The notes: generated by a model not told the origin, from the letters alone. A stretch of DNA of 18,423 bases from Pseudomonadota bacterium (GCA_023426505.1 JAFAAP010000310.1:1-18423); one strand, 5' to 3'; positions 1 to 9,050 are shown, numbered from the stretch's first letter. Program-made: numbers and translations.

Positions 1-620
1 TCCTGTTCGGGAACGGGCCGCGCACGGCGCGGCCCGTTTGCTTTTGGAAGCCCTGCGGCTTCAGGCGTTCTCCGCCCGCCCCAGGCAATCGTCTCGCTGC
101 CTCCGCGCACGGAACGGACTTCGATGGCCTCCGGGCCGAAGCGGATCGCCGTCGCGCCGCGGGCGAGAAGCGCCTCCCGATCAAGGACGAGAGTGGCGCT
201 GCAGCCGGGCGGCGCCTTCAGCCGCGCGATGACGACCGATGCCCGCCGGCAATCCTCCTCGAAGGCAGCGATGTCCTGAACGTAGGCCACGTGGCGCCCT
301 CCCGGCATCTCCACCACGCAACCCTGCGGATCGCAGCGCGCGTCACGCCTCAGCGCGACATCGTCGGCCGCTCTCGCATCGCCGTCCGCCCGCAGCCATT
401 GCTCGACGACGAAGGGCGAAGGCCGTCCGACGAGGCTCAGCTGACCGCCGGCATGGCGGATGGCCGCCCCTGCCCCCTCGCGGTCGATATAGACGTCGAA
501 CCGGCCTGGATCGGCCGCGAGCGCAACGCCGATCCCGGCCGGAAGCAAAGCCAGCCATCGGAGCGAAGAGATCGAAAGCGCCACGATCAGGAGCGCGAGG
601 CTGAGCAGGCCCAGCGCCCC
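1..620 (-). pseudogene. comEC: comEC 3' part, out of frame with the main ORF
   Basis: This stretch continues ComEC after a one-base frame change. Reading leftward from the G run (minus-strand GGGG, 617-620) with one extra G gives an uninterrupted frame (codons ending at positions divisible by 3) down to position 3. It starts GALGLLSLALLIVALSISSL, a hydrophobic helix that completes the membrane region. A soluble tail of about 200 residues follows, with segments such as GRPSPFVVEQWLRADGDAR and CDPQGCVVEMPGGRHVAY that resemble the C-terminal region of alphaproteobacterial ComEC. I see no HxHxDH metallo-beta-lactamase signature. No stop codon appears before the window edge, although the frame runs through the hairpin at 12-38. 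The full protein would be at least about 745 residues, a normal ComEC length. The cause may be a real mutation, a homopolymer sequencing error or, least likely, -1 ribosomal slippage on GGG. Confidence 0.75.
12..44 (+). terminator. Intrinsic-terminator-like hairpin at left edge
   Basis: A perfect 12-bp stem (AACGGGCCGCGC at 12-23 with GCGCGGCCCGTT at 27-38) with a 3-base ACG loop is followed on the + strand by TTTGCTTTT, a broken T tract. On the minus strand no T tract follows. It therefore fits best as the terminator of a + strand gene lying just left of the window. lexA is a frequent neighbour of comEC in this group, but no such gene is visible here. The stem also lies inside the open comEC reading frame. 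Confidence 0.7.
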
Positions 621-2239
621 ACGCCGAGTGCGGGAACGACGAGTGTCGAGCCTCCGACCCCATCGACCCAGCCGGATACCTCGAGCACCCGGGCCACGGC
701 CCAGCCCATCAGCCGCCAGACCGGGCCGTCCAGGCCGAAAGGATAGGTCAGCACACCCAGCACCGCGGCGGGCATCACCACCAGAGAGACGAGCGGCAGG
801 GCAAGCGCATTGCCGACGAGGCCATAGGGGTTCAGGGTCTGGAAGTGATAGGCCGCGAACGGTGCCGTGGCGAGGCTTGCCACCAGGGTGGTCGCGATGA
901 GCCCCGTCACCGCATGAAAGATCCAGCGCAAGCCCTGGTCGAGAAGGGTCTCCGGCCGGTCCTCCGCCCGCTTCCATTGCAGGAGCGGCACGAGCCCCAT
1001 CATGCCCGCCACTGCGCCAAACGACATCTGGAAGCTCGGACCGAGCAGCGCCTCCGGCTCGCGAGCGAGGACGATGAGAGCCGCGATCGAGAGATTGCGG
1101 ATGCTGAGCGCCGGCCGGTCCACCAGCACGGCGCCGAACATGACCAGGGTCATCACGAGGGAGCGCACGGTCGCGACGTCCGAGCCCGAGAAGACGCAGT
1201 AGATCGTCGCACCGATCATAGCCACGCCGGCCGCGATCTTCTTCACCGGCCAGAGCAGCGCCGCCGCGGGCGCGAGCGCCAGGAGCGCGCGCACGAGCCA
1301 GAAGAACGTGCCTGCCGCCAGCACCATGTGGAGGCCCGAGATGGACACGATGTGATAAATCCCCGCCCCGCGCAGGACATCGTTGGTCTCCTCAGGGATG
1401 AGGCCGCGCTTGCCCGTCACGAGCGCCGCTCCGACGCCGCCGGCTGCTCCGCCGATGGCCGTCGCGATCCGCTGCGTCAGGGCATTGCGCGCCTCGTCGA
1501 TCCCGGCGGCGACCCGCAGCGACAGCGGGGCTGCCACGGAGGGGTCGAGCCGCTTCACGGCCCCGGTGAAGGATCCGACCGCACCGATGCCCTTGAAATA
1601 GGCATCCCGTGCGAAATCATAGCCACCCGGCCAAGCAGGCTCCGGCGGTGAAAGCAGGCGAGCGGTGCCGGCGACGAATTGCCCGGCGGACAGCCCCTCC
1701 CCCTTGCGAACGGACAAGCGCACCAGACGGGGCCTTTCCGTTTCGGCAAGTCCCTTGATGTCCGTCACGCGCACCAGCACCCGCTTCCCTTCCTCGCGAT
1801 CCTCCACCGTTTCGATGAAGCCGGTGATCGGCGCGATGGTGACCTTGGAGAGAACCGGGGCCGCCACGCTCCGGGCGCGGATCACGCCCGCCGTGAAGCC
1901 CGCGAACAGTGCCGAAAGCGCGACCATCACGGCTAGAATGAACGGTTTCCCGCGCAGGGCGACGGCACCGGCGAGGCAGATCGCCAGAGCCCCCGCCGGA
2001 GCCCAGAGAGCCGGCCGCCCCTCTGCCTGGAAGAACAGCAGGATGCCGAAGCCGAAGAAGACCGCGATCCAGGGAAAGAGCCGCCTTTGCTCGATCTCGG
2101 CTGCGAGGTTGCGCGACAGCCAGCGCCGGCCGTCGACAAGGCCCAGGTCGAGCGCGGCCGGCCAGGGTCCAGGCAGCGCCACGGCCCGCGCGACCGCGCG
2201 CACGGTTGTCCGCCCCTGTCCCCTGGTGTCCTCAGCCAT
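587..2239 (-). CDS. comEC: ComEC/Rec2-type DNA uptake channel, N-terminal 550 residues (frameshifted)
   Basis: ComEC forms the inner-membrane channel that carries single-stranded DNA into the cell during natural transformation. The N-terminal part (about residues 55-230) has hydrophobic helices followed by a soluble OB-like (DUF4131) region. The competence domain (about 250-530) is multi-spanning and carries the hallmark SGLHM at residues 301-305, preceded by GLIPEETNDVLRGAGIYHIV. The reading frame leaves the family pattern after PALGVG (about residue 540) and stops 11 codons past the GGGG run at 617-620; the missing C-terminus lies in the next frame. The ATG at 2239 has no obvious Shine-Dalgarno sequence. 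The gene is divergent from gltX across 141 bases. If the frameshift is real, the product lacks its last helix and soluble tail and may not work. The family call is firm; functional status is unknown. Confidence 0.88.
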   Translation of the reverse strand: MAEDTRGQGRTTVRAVARAVALPGPWPAALDLGLVDGRRWLSRNLAAEIEQRRLFPWIAVFFGFGILLFFQAEGRPALWAPAGALAICLAGAVALRGKPFILAVMVALSALFAGFTAGVIRARSVAAPVLSKVTIAPITGFIETVEDREEGKRVLVRVTDIKGLAETERPRLVRLSVRKGEGLSAGQFVAGTARLLSPPEPAWPGGYDFARDAYFKGIGAVGSFTGAVKRLDPSVAAPLSLRVAAGIDEARNALTQRIATAIGGAAGGVGAALVTGKRGLIPEETNDVLRGAGIYHIVSISGLHMVLAAGTFFWLVRALLALAPAAALLWPVKKIAAGVAMIGATIYCVFSGSDVATVRSLVMTLVMFGAVLVDRPALSIRNLSIAALIVLAREPEALLGPSFQMSFGAVAGMMGLVPLLQWKRAEDRPETLLDQGLRWIFHAVTGLIATTLVASLATAPFAAYHFQTLNPYGLVGNALALPLVSLVVMPAAVLGVLTYPFGLDGPVWRLMGWAVARVLEVSGWVDGVGGSTLVVPALGVGRWACSASRS

Positions 2240-2380
2240 TGGTTTTTGCTTATCGGCTTAACGCTGGGTGGGTTGCATGTTAGACGAGCACACGCCGCGG
2301 CCCAATCCCGCCTGTGGATGAGTTGCCGTCATGGGCGATAAGGCCCATGCGTGATCCTTACACCTTAGGTTTCCAAGCCC
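2240..2380. promoter_or_regulatory. Divergent comEC/gltX intergenic region
   Basis: These 141 bases must hold promoters for both divergent genes, but I see no convincing -35/-10 pair on either strand. The clearest structure is the 7-bp inverted repeat CATGGGC (2330-2336) and GCCCATG (2343-2349). GCCCATG occurs again at 2377-2383, where it includes the gltX start codon. I found no alphaproteobacterial LexA box (GTTC-N7-GTTC). Confidence 0.35.
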
Positions 2381-3811
2381 ATGATCGTTGTCACCCGCTT
2401 TGCCCCCTCGCCCACCGGCTTCCTGCATATCGGTGGTGGACGCACGGCCCTGTTCAACTGGCTCTACGCCAAGCGACACGGCGGCAAGATGCTTCTGCGC
2501 ATCGAGGACACGGATCGGGAACGGTCGACGGAAGCCGCCATCGCGGCCATCCTGGACGGGCTGACATGGCTCGGCCTCGATTGGGACGGGGACGTGGTCT
2601 ACCAGTTCTCGCGCGCGGCTCGTCATAAGGAAGTGGCCGAGTCCCTGCTGGCCTCGGGCCGTGCCTATTACTGCTACGCGTCCCAGCAGGAGCTGGAGGA
2701 GATGCGCGAGACCGCCCGCCGCGAGGGCCGGCCGATGCGCTACGACGGCCGCTGGCGCGATCGCGACCCGTCCGAGGCCCCGGCGGGCGTGAAGCCCGTC
2801 ATTCGCCTCAAGGCGCCCACGGAGGGCGAGACGGTGGTCCAGGACGAGGTGCAGGGCCGCGTGGTCTGGCAGAACAAGGACCTGGACGACCTCGTGCTGC
2901 TGCGCTCGGACGGCACGCCGACCTACATGCTGGCCGTCGTAGTGGATGACCACGACATGGGCATCACCCACGTCATCCGCGGCGACGACCACCTCACCAA
3001 CGGCGCGCGCCAGACGCAGATCTATCAGGCGCTCGGCTGGGACGTGCCGAAAATGGCCCATATCCCTCTGATCCATGGACCGGACGGCGCCAAGCTGTCG
3101 AAGCGCCACGGCGCCCTCGGGGTCGAGGCCTACCGCAGCATGGGCTACCTGCCGGAGGCCTTGCGCAACTATCTCGTGCGCCTCGGCTGGAGCCACGGCG
3201 ACCAGGAGATCTTCTCGACCCAGGAGATGATCGACGCGTTCGACCTGTCGAGCATCGGCCGCTCGCCGGCCCGCTTCGACTTCGCCAAGCTCGAGAACCT
3301 GAATGGCCACTACATGCGTCAGGCGGACGACGAGCGGCTGGTCAGCGCGCTTGAGGACCTGCTGCCGGAGCTCGACAACGACGAGCACCATCTCGGCCGC
3401 ACCTTCACGCCGGCCTTGCGGGAGAAGCTGATCGCCGCCATGCCGGGCCTGAAGGAGCGCGCCAAGACACTCGTGGAGCTCCTCGACAGCGCCTATTATC
3501 TCTATGCCAAGCGGCCGCTGCACCTCGACGAGAAGGCGGCGAGCCTTCTGGCGGACGGGAAGGCGCGCCTCGTCGGCATCGACGTGACGCTGGAAGCCGT
3601 CTCCGAATGGACGGCCGCGAATGTCGAGGCGGTGGTCCGCCAGCATGCGGAGGCCATCGGCGCGAAGCTCGGTCAGGTGGCGCAGCCCCTTCGCGCGGCG
3701 CTGACCGGGCGAGCGACCTCGCCGGGCCTGTTCGACGTGATGGCGGTTCTCGGCAAGGATGAAACCTTGCTGCGCCTTCGCGATCAGCTCAAGGATGCGC
3801 CCGCTGCATAG
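2381..3811 (+). CDS. gltX: Glutamyl-tRNA synthetase
   Basis: This class I aminoacyl-tRNA synthetase charges tRNA-Glu with glutamate in the cytoplasm. The 476 residues match the usual length. The N-terminal Rossmann catalytic domain opens with TRFAPSPTGFLHIGGGRTAL, containing the HIGH-type motif HIGG at residues 16-19. RIEDTD follows, and the second signature KLSKR lies at residues 238-242. The C-terminal third is the helical anticodon-binding domain. Alphaproteobacteria often carry two GltX paralogues; which one this is, and whether it also charges tRNA-Gln ahead of an amidotransferase, cannot be told from this window. The start is set by the conserved N-terminus; the ribosome-binding site is weak (AGG at 2367-2369, 11 bases upstream). 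A hairpin overlaps the stop codon, and gltA follows after 168 bases on the same strand. Confidence 0.96.
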   Translation: MIVVTRFAPSPTGFLHIGGGRTALFNWLYAKRHGGKMLLRIEDTDRERSTEAAIAAILDGLTWLGLDWDGDVVYQFSRAARHKEVAESLLASGRAYYCYASQQELEEMRETARREGRPMRYDGRWRDRDPSEAPAGVKPVIRLKAPTEGETVVQDEVQGRVVWQNKDLDDLVLLRSDGTPTYMLAVVVDDHDMGITHVIRGDDHLTNGARQTQIYQALGWDVPKMAHIPLIHGPDGAKLSKRHGALGVEAYRSMGYLPEALRNYLVRLGWSHGDQEIFSTQEMIDAFDLSSIGRSPARFDFAKLENLNGHYMRQADDERLVSALEDLLPELDNDEHHLGRTFTPALREKLIAAMPGLKERAKTLVELLDSAYYLYAKRPLHLDEKAASLLADGKARLVGIDVTLEAVSEWTAANVEAVVRQHAEAIGAKLGQVAQPLRAALTGRATSPGLFDVMAVLGKDETLLRLRDQLKDAPAA

Positions 3812-3821
3812 CGGGTGCATC
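3794..3821 (+). other. Hairpin overlapping the gltX stop codon
   Basis: GATGCGCCCGCT (3794-3805) pairs with AGCGGGTGCATC (3810-3821) around a GCAT loop. This is a 12-bp stem with a single G-T wobble. The gltX stop codon TAG (3809-3811) sits at the loop and 3' arm. No T tract follows directly, so it is not a standard intrinsic terminator. It could stabilise the mRNA 3' end or act as a weak or factor-assisted terminator. Confidence 0.45.
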
Positions 3822-3901
3822 TCGCCTTTAGACGTGCTTGCCCGCTCCATACGGATAAGCTACCGAGACCCATCACACCTACCGACCGGCATAAATCGGT
3901 T

Positions 3902-3970
3902 GGGCCGTCCGGAGGCCTTCTCCGAACCCAAGGCTGCCCTAGGTTATGCCCGGCCTCCTTTTTGAAAGGG
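3902..3970 (+). promoter_or_regulatory. gltA leader with competing hairpins
   Basis: Three mutually exclusive pairings are visible just upstream of gltA. (A) CGGAG at 3910-3914 pairs with CTCCG at 3920-3924. (B) GGAGGCC at 3911-3917 pairs with GGCCTCC at 3952-3958, enclosing a smaller AACC/GGTT plus AGG/CCT stem, and is directly followed by TTTTT (3959-3963), like an intrinsic terminator. (C) CCTTT at 3957-3961 pairs with AAAGG at 3965-3969 and would cover the gltA ribosome-binding site GAAAGGG. B may simply be the gltX terminator, or the set may be an attenuator. No known riboswitch class was recognised. Confidence 0.35.
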
Positions 3971-3979
3971 CGAAGACGC

Positions 3980-5269
<1,290 letters not shown>

Positions 5270-5290
5270 GCCGGCAGCACGACACTCCCG

Positions 5291-5318
5291 AAAGGGGCCC
5301 GAGAGGGCCCCTTTTTCT
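5291..5318 (+). terminator. Intrinsic terminator of gltA
   Basis: AAAGGGGCCC (5291-5300) pairs perfectly with GGGCCCCTTT (5305-5314) around a GAGA loop, and the T run continues to 5316. It lies 21 bases after the gltA stop. On the minus strand the same stem is followed by only TTT, so it would be a weaker stop for the convergent gene that ends at 5342. Confidence 0.92.
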
Positions 5319-5341
5319 ATGTCAGCGCGTCAGGCGTTTCA

Positions 5342-6139
5342 TCACGGAGACAGGAGGCCCGAAATGACGCGCCCCTGCTGCCCGAATGCGCCGAGCACGT
5401 GATGGCAGAAATCCTTGATCGCCGTCGCATCGGCCTCGACCGCCATTTCGGCCCCTCGCCGGTCCCGGTCGACATAATCGTCCGCCTCGCGCTCGTAGGT
5501 CCAGCCCTGCGCCAGCCTGAGCTTCTTGTCCTGGGCGCGCCGGAGCCATCCTCGCCGTCCGGCGTCGACGATCGCCTCGGCCGCTTCGCGCTGGAGCCTC
5601 AGTTCAGGGCAATACTTCGGCACCGCGACGGCGTATTGCGCGGAGAAGACGGCGTTGGAGGATTTCACCTCCGCCTTGAACGACGCGAAGGCTTCATTCA
5701 TCGCATTGAAGGAGCCGGGCGGGAAACCGGGATCGATGCCGATTCCGGCGACCATGTCCTCGTCACGGCAGCGCGACAGGGTTTCCGCCTCCTCCCCATC
5801 GTCGAGACGGCTCTGGTAGACACCCGGACGCAGGCGCTTGATCCGCATCGACCAGCCCTCCGGATTGCCGGGACTGACGAACTTCAGGACGAAGCCCTGC
5901 GGCGTACGCCGGGTACTCACGACCTTGGCCTCGCAGCCGCTGCCGCTGCACCAGGAATAGAAGTCCTTGGAGAATCGGTGGATGTCATCCGACTTGCGGT
6001 GGAAGGCCAGGCATTGCTTCCGGCTGCTGCCGAAGGCGCCGAGCAATTCGTCCGGCGCGCCCTTCTGCGCCTGAGGAGCGGCGATTGCCGGAGCCGCACT
6101 CGTCGCGAGCAGAATCGTCAGCAGAATTCGGGCGTTCAT
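5342..6139 (-). CDS. Hypothetical secreted or periplasmic protein with six cysteines
   Basis: I do not recognise this family. From the ATG at 6139 the 265-residue product begins with a clear signal peptide, MNARILLTILLATSAAPAIA, with likely cleavage after AIA at residue 20 (before APQ). The open frame extends 24 codons further upstream, but that stretch is arginine-rich and would hide the signal peptide. The mature part looks two-domained. Residues about 25-125 are probably beta-rich, with C43, C64, C69 (CSGSGC) and C124. Residues about 145-262 are probably helical and charged, with C177 (YCPEL) and C245 (FCHHV). The six cysteines could form disulfides in the periplasm. It lies 64 bases downstream of lpxB on the same strand and converges on gltA. 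Read-through from the envelope operon is possible, but no function can be assigned. Confidence 0.75.
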   Translation of the reverse strand: MNARILLTILLATSAAPAIAAPQAQKGAPDELLGAFGSSRKQCLAFHRKSDDIHRFSKDFYSWCSGSGCEAKVVSTRRTPQGFVLKFVSPGNPEGWSMRIKRLRPGVYQSRLDDGEEAETLSRCRDEDMVAGIGIDPGFPPGSFNAMNEAFASFKAEVKSSNAVFSAQYAVAVPKYCPELRLQREAAEAIVDAGRRGWLRRAQDKKLRLAQGWTYEREADDYVDRDRRGAEMAVEADATAIKDFCHHVLGAFGQQGRVISGLLSP

Positions 6140-6203
6140 GTCGCCAGGGTCCAAGCGCTTGATCGGACCTCGATAGCACCGCTTCGTTAAGATCGATGTG
6201 CGG

Positions 6204-7388
6204 CTAGGCACCCGCCCGGCGGGAATCGAGCACCCCGGCGACGATTCTTGCGGCCCGCTCGCTCGGCGCCTCGTCGCCGATCCGCATCAGCTCGTCGAGC
6301 TTTGCGAAGGCCGCAAGCTGCCGGCGCCGCTCCGGCGTGTCGTCGAAGAGCGGGAGGAGCGCATCAGCCAGCTTTTCGGGCGTGCAGTCCCACTGGATCA
6401 GCTCCGGGATGACATTCTCGCCCAGGACCAAGTTGGTCAGAACGATCGATGGTGCCTTGATGAGGTATTTTAAGACTTCCTCGATCTTCGACACCCGATA
6501 GGCCACGACCATGGGTACGCCGGAGAGGCCGAGCTCGAGCGTCACGGTGCCGGACGCCGCAAGCGCCGCATCCGCCTGCCGGAACGCAGCCCATTTGGCG
6601 GCCTCGCCCTCGACGATCCGGGGCGTCACGCTCCAGGCTTTCGCATGCTCCTTGATCTCACCAGCCAGGTGCGACACGGCCGGGATGGTCACATCGAAGG
6701 GGCGCGTCGAACGCTCCATGAGCAGCGCCAGCGCCTCGCCGAACGGTGCCATGAGCCGGCTCACCTCCGAGCGGCGGCTGCCAGGGAGGACGAGAAGCTT
6801 TAGGGGCGCGTCGCCGGCCAGCTCTCTTTCGCCGGCTCTGGGGCGGATCTCGTCCAGGCGCTCGATCAGCGGATGCCCGACGTAAGTTGTCGGCGGCCCG
6901 CCGAGGCGCTCGTGGGCCGCAGGCTCGAAGGGAAGCAGGGCGAGGAGATGATCCACATAGGCGCGCATCTTCGGCGCACGGCCCGGCCTCCAGGCCCAGA
7001 CGGAGGGGCTGACGTAATCGACGATCGGAATCTGGGGCGCACGGACGCGGACAGCCTTGGCGACGCGGTGAGTGAAGTCCGGGCTGTCGATGATGACGAG
7101 AAGATCGGGCTTTGCGGCGACGACCGCATCGGCCGTGAACCGAATGCGCTTCAGGATCGTCGGCAGCCGCGCGATGACGGCCGAGAATCCCATGACGGAG
7201 ATCTCCTCGAGCGGAAACAGGCTCTTCAGCCCCTCGCGCTCCATGGCGTGTCCGCCCACGCCGCCGAAGCGCAGGTGCTCCGCCCCAAGCCGCGCCTTCA
7301 GCCCGCGCATCAGCTTGGCGCCAAGCTGGTCGCCCGATTCCTCGCCCGAGACGATCCAGATCGACAGCGGCTTGGTCTCAGTCACCAT
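6204..7388 (-). CDS. lpxB: Lipid-A-disaccharide synthase
   Basis: LpxB (GT19 family) joins UDP-2,3-diacylglucosamine and 2,3-diacylglucosamine-1-phosphate (lipid X) into the lipid A disaccharide at the inner face of the cytoplasmic membrane. The 394-residue product shows the N-terminal nucleotide-binding start SIWIVSGEESGDQLGA, then DYVSPSVWAWRPGRAPKM, LLVLPGSRRSEVSRL and the C-terminal donor-site stretch ALAASGTVTLELGLSGVP, all family signatures. The start at 7388 (MVTETKPLS) is preferred over the upstream in-frame start at 7499, because the extra 37 residues are serine- and arginine-rich and lie inside lpxI. The first 11 bases overlap the end of lpxI, suggesting coupled translation. It is the last recognisable gene of the envelope cluster. 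Confidence 0.95.
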   Translation of the reverse strand: MVTETKPLSIWIVSGEESGDQLGAKLMRGLKARLGAEHLRFGGVGGHAMEREGLKSLFPLEEISVMGFSAVIARLPTILKRIRFTADAVVAAKPDLLVIIDSPDFTHRVAKAVRVRAPQIPIVDYVSPSVWAWRPGRAPKMRAYVDHLLALLPFEPAAHERLGGPPTTYVGHPLIERLDEIRPRAGERELAGDAPLKLLVLPGSRRSEVSRLMAPFGEALALLMERSTRPFDVTIPAVSHLAGEIKEHAKAWSVTPRIVEGEAAKWAAFRQADAALAASGTVTLELGLSGVPMVVAYRVSKIEEVLKYLIKAPSIVLTNLVLGENVIPELIQWDCTPEKLADALLPLFDDTPERRRQLAAFAKLDELMRIGDEAPSERAARIVAGVLDSRRAGA

Positions 7389-8244
7389 GCGGCTCCATCC
7401 AGGGCAGGTCCACAGCGACGAGGAAGAGGCCGAGGCGGTCCGCCGTGGCGAGGCTCTTCTCCTGATCGAGGACGAGGGTCGAGCCAACTCCGACCGCAAT
7501 CCCCGAGAGGCCGGCCTGAGCAGCTTCGACGACGGTCCTGGGGCCGATGGTCGGCATGTCGACGCGCAGGTCCTGCCCCCGCTTAGCAGCCTTGATCAGC
7601 ACCCCGCCCTCCTTCCGGCGCTGGAGGCCGAACCAGCTCTGGCGCAAGCCTTTCACGCGGCGCAGCATCCCGTCCGTGCCTTCCGGCCCTTCCACGGCCA
7701 GCACGTGCTCGCGCGAGACAATGGCTGCCTGGCCGATGTCGAAGGCCGAAAGAGCGCCCAGCAGATCGAGACCGACGGCAATCGCCTGCCGATCGTCCTG
7801 CTGGGGCGCAAGCTGTCCTGTCAGGGTCGGCGGGGCGACGAGCCCCGGTGCGAGCTCGTGCGCCCCGACCACCCGGTGGCCGCGCTCTTCCAGCAGCATC
7901 ACGGCGCCGCGCAGCACTTGATCATCGCCGCGGGCGATGACCTCCTTCACCTCCTGCATGTTGCGCAGGAGCGAATAGGCTCCGAGAAGCGCCGAGAAGC
8001 CGGGACGGCGCACCGCCCCCACGAGGGACACGGCCCGGGGCCGCCAGCCTTCGAGGACGCTCATGATCGTCTTGAGATCGAGGAGATCCGCGGTCGCATG
8101 CGCGTGCCGGCGCAGCTCCGGAGCCGCGAAGCCGCGGAAGGCGAGGACGCGGTAATTCTGCCCGGTCTCCTCCAGGTGCTTCACGAGCTGGATGGGAAGC
8201 TGCCCGGACCCGGCGATGATCGCGATCGGGCCGTCCGCGGTCAT
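7378..8244 (-). CDS. lpxI: UDP-2,3-diacylglucosamine pyrophosphatase LpxI
   Basis: LpxI (formerly DUF1009) hydrolyses UDP-2,3-diacylglucosamine to lipid X and UMP. It replaces LpxH in most alphaproteobacteria and is unrelated to it in sequence. The 288-residue product has the N-terminal motif IAIIAGSGQLP, the central LVGAVRRP, and the C-terminal KAAKRGQDLRVDMPTIGP. Asp225 in GQDLRVD corresponds in sequence and number to the residue shown to be important in Caulobacter LpxI. Its ATG (8244-8242) shares one base with the lpxA stop (TGATG), and its 3' end overlaps lpxB by 11 bases. The position between lpxA and lpxB matches its step in the pathway. Confidence 0.95.
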   Translation of the reverse strand: MTADGPIAIIAGSGQLPIQLVKHLEETGQNYRVLAFRGFAAPELRRHAHATADLLDLKTIMSVLEGWRPRAVSLVGAVRRPGFSALLGAYSLLRNMQEVKEVIARGDDQVLRGAVMLLEERGHRVVGAHELAPGLVAPPTLTGQLAPQQDDRQAIAVGLDLLGALSAFDIGQAAIVSREHVLAVEGPEGTDGMLRRVKGLRQSWFGLQRRKEGGVLIKAAKRGQDLRVDMPTIGPRTVVEAAQAGLSGIAVGVGSTLVLDQEKSLATADRLGLFLVAVDLPWMEPHGD

Positions 8245-9050
8245 CAGGCCGTCCCGACGGGGTCCCGCGGCGTGCAGATCGACCGATCCTTGCCGTCCCG
8301 AATGAAGTCGAGGATCTCGTGCACGAAGGGATGGTTCGAGAATTCCTCGGCCACGTCCTCGACGCGCTCCGACAGCGTGCCCTCATCGGCGAAGAGCAGC
8401 CGGTAGGCGCGGCGGATGTCATGGATCTGCTCGCGGGTGAAACCGCGGCGGCGCAGGCCGATGATGTTGAGCCCGGCGAGGTGCGCGCGGTTGCCCATGG
8501 CCATGCCGTAGGGGATGAGGTCGTTCTCGAGACCCGACATGCCGCCGACGAAAGCATGGGAGCCGACGCGCGCGAACTGGATGACGGCCGATCCGCCGCC
8601 GAAGATCACGAAATCGCCTACGGTTACGTGGCCGGCGAGCATGACGTTGTTCGACAGGATGCAGTCGTTCCCGACCTTCGTGTCGTGCCCGACATGGGAA
8701 TTCGCCAGGAAGGCGCAGCGGTCGCCGATGACGGTCTTGAGGCCGCCCCCTTCGGTGCCGGGATTCATGGTCACGCCCTCACGGATCATGCAATCCGCGC
8801 CGATCGTCAGGATCGAGGCCTCGCCCTTATACTTCAGGTCCTGCGGGATATGGCCGATGGACGCGAACGGGAAGATGCGCGTGCGCGGGCCGATCATCGT
8901 GTGCCCGGCAACAGCCACGTGGCTCATGAGCTGGCAGCCCTCGCCCAGCTCCACCTCCGGGCCGACGGTGCAGAACGGACCGATCTTCACGCCGGCGCCG
9001 ATCTTGGCGCCATCCTCGATCACGGCGGTGGGATGGATCACGGTTTCCAT
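8244..9050 (-). CDS. lpxA: UDP-N-acetylglucosamine acyltransferase
   Basis: LpxA transfers a 3-hydroxyacyl chain from acyl carrier protein to UDP-GlcNAc, the first step of lipid A synthesis. The 268-residue product is a left-handed beta-helix built of hexapeptide repeats (for example AKIGAGVKIGPFCTVG and VGNDCILSNNVMLAGHVTVG), followed by a C-terminal helical domain containing GLRRRGFTREQIHDIRRAY. His122 in NSHVGHD corresponds to catalytic His125 of the E. coli enzyme. The start at 9050 is chosen because METVIHPTAVI aligns with the family N-terminus and its ATG shares one base with the fabZ stop (TGATG). The longer frame to 9131 lies within fabZ. It overlaps lpxI in the same TGATG manner. Confidence 0.96.
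   Translation of the reverse strand: METVIHPTAVIEDGAKIGAGVKIGPFCTVGPEVELGEGCQLMSHVAVAGHTMIGPRTRIFPFASIGHIPQDLKYKGEASILTIGADCMIREGVTMNPGTEGGGLKTVIGDRCAFLANSHVGHDTKVGNDCILSNNVMLAGHVTVGDFVIFGGGSAVIQFARVGSHAFVGGMSGLENDLIPYGMAMGNRAHLAGLNIIGLRRRGFTREQIHDIRRAYRLLFADEGTLSERVEDVAEEFSNHPFVHEILDFIRDGKDRSICTPRDPVGTA

Noticed and set aside
587..663. Programmed -1 frameshifting as the main explanation for comEC
   Set aside because: GGG could slip, but there is no full X XXY YYZ heptamer and no checked downstream stimulator; an indel or sequencing error is simpler.
2258..3850. 530-codon open frame antisense to gltX
   Set aside because: It is the complement of a clearly real gltX, rich in Arg, His and Val with no recognisable motif; long antisense frames are common in GC-rich genes.
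3815..3979. N-terminal extension of citrate synthase from 3815
   Set aside because: The extra 55 residues are unlike the family, and GAAAGGG is well placed for the ATG at 3980.
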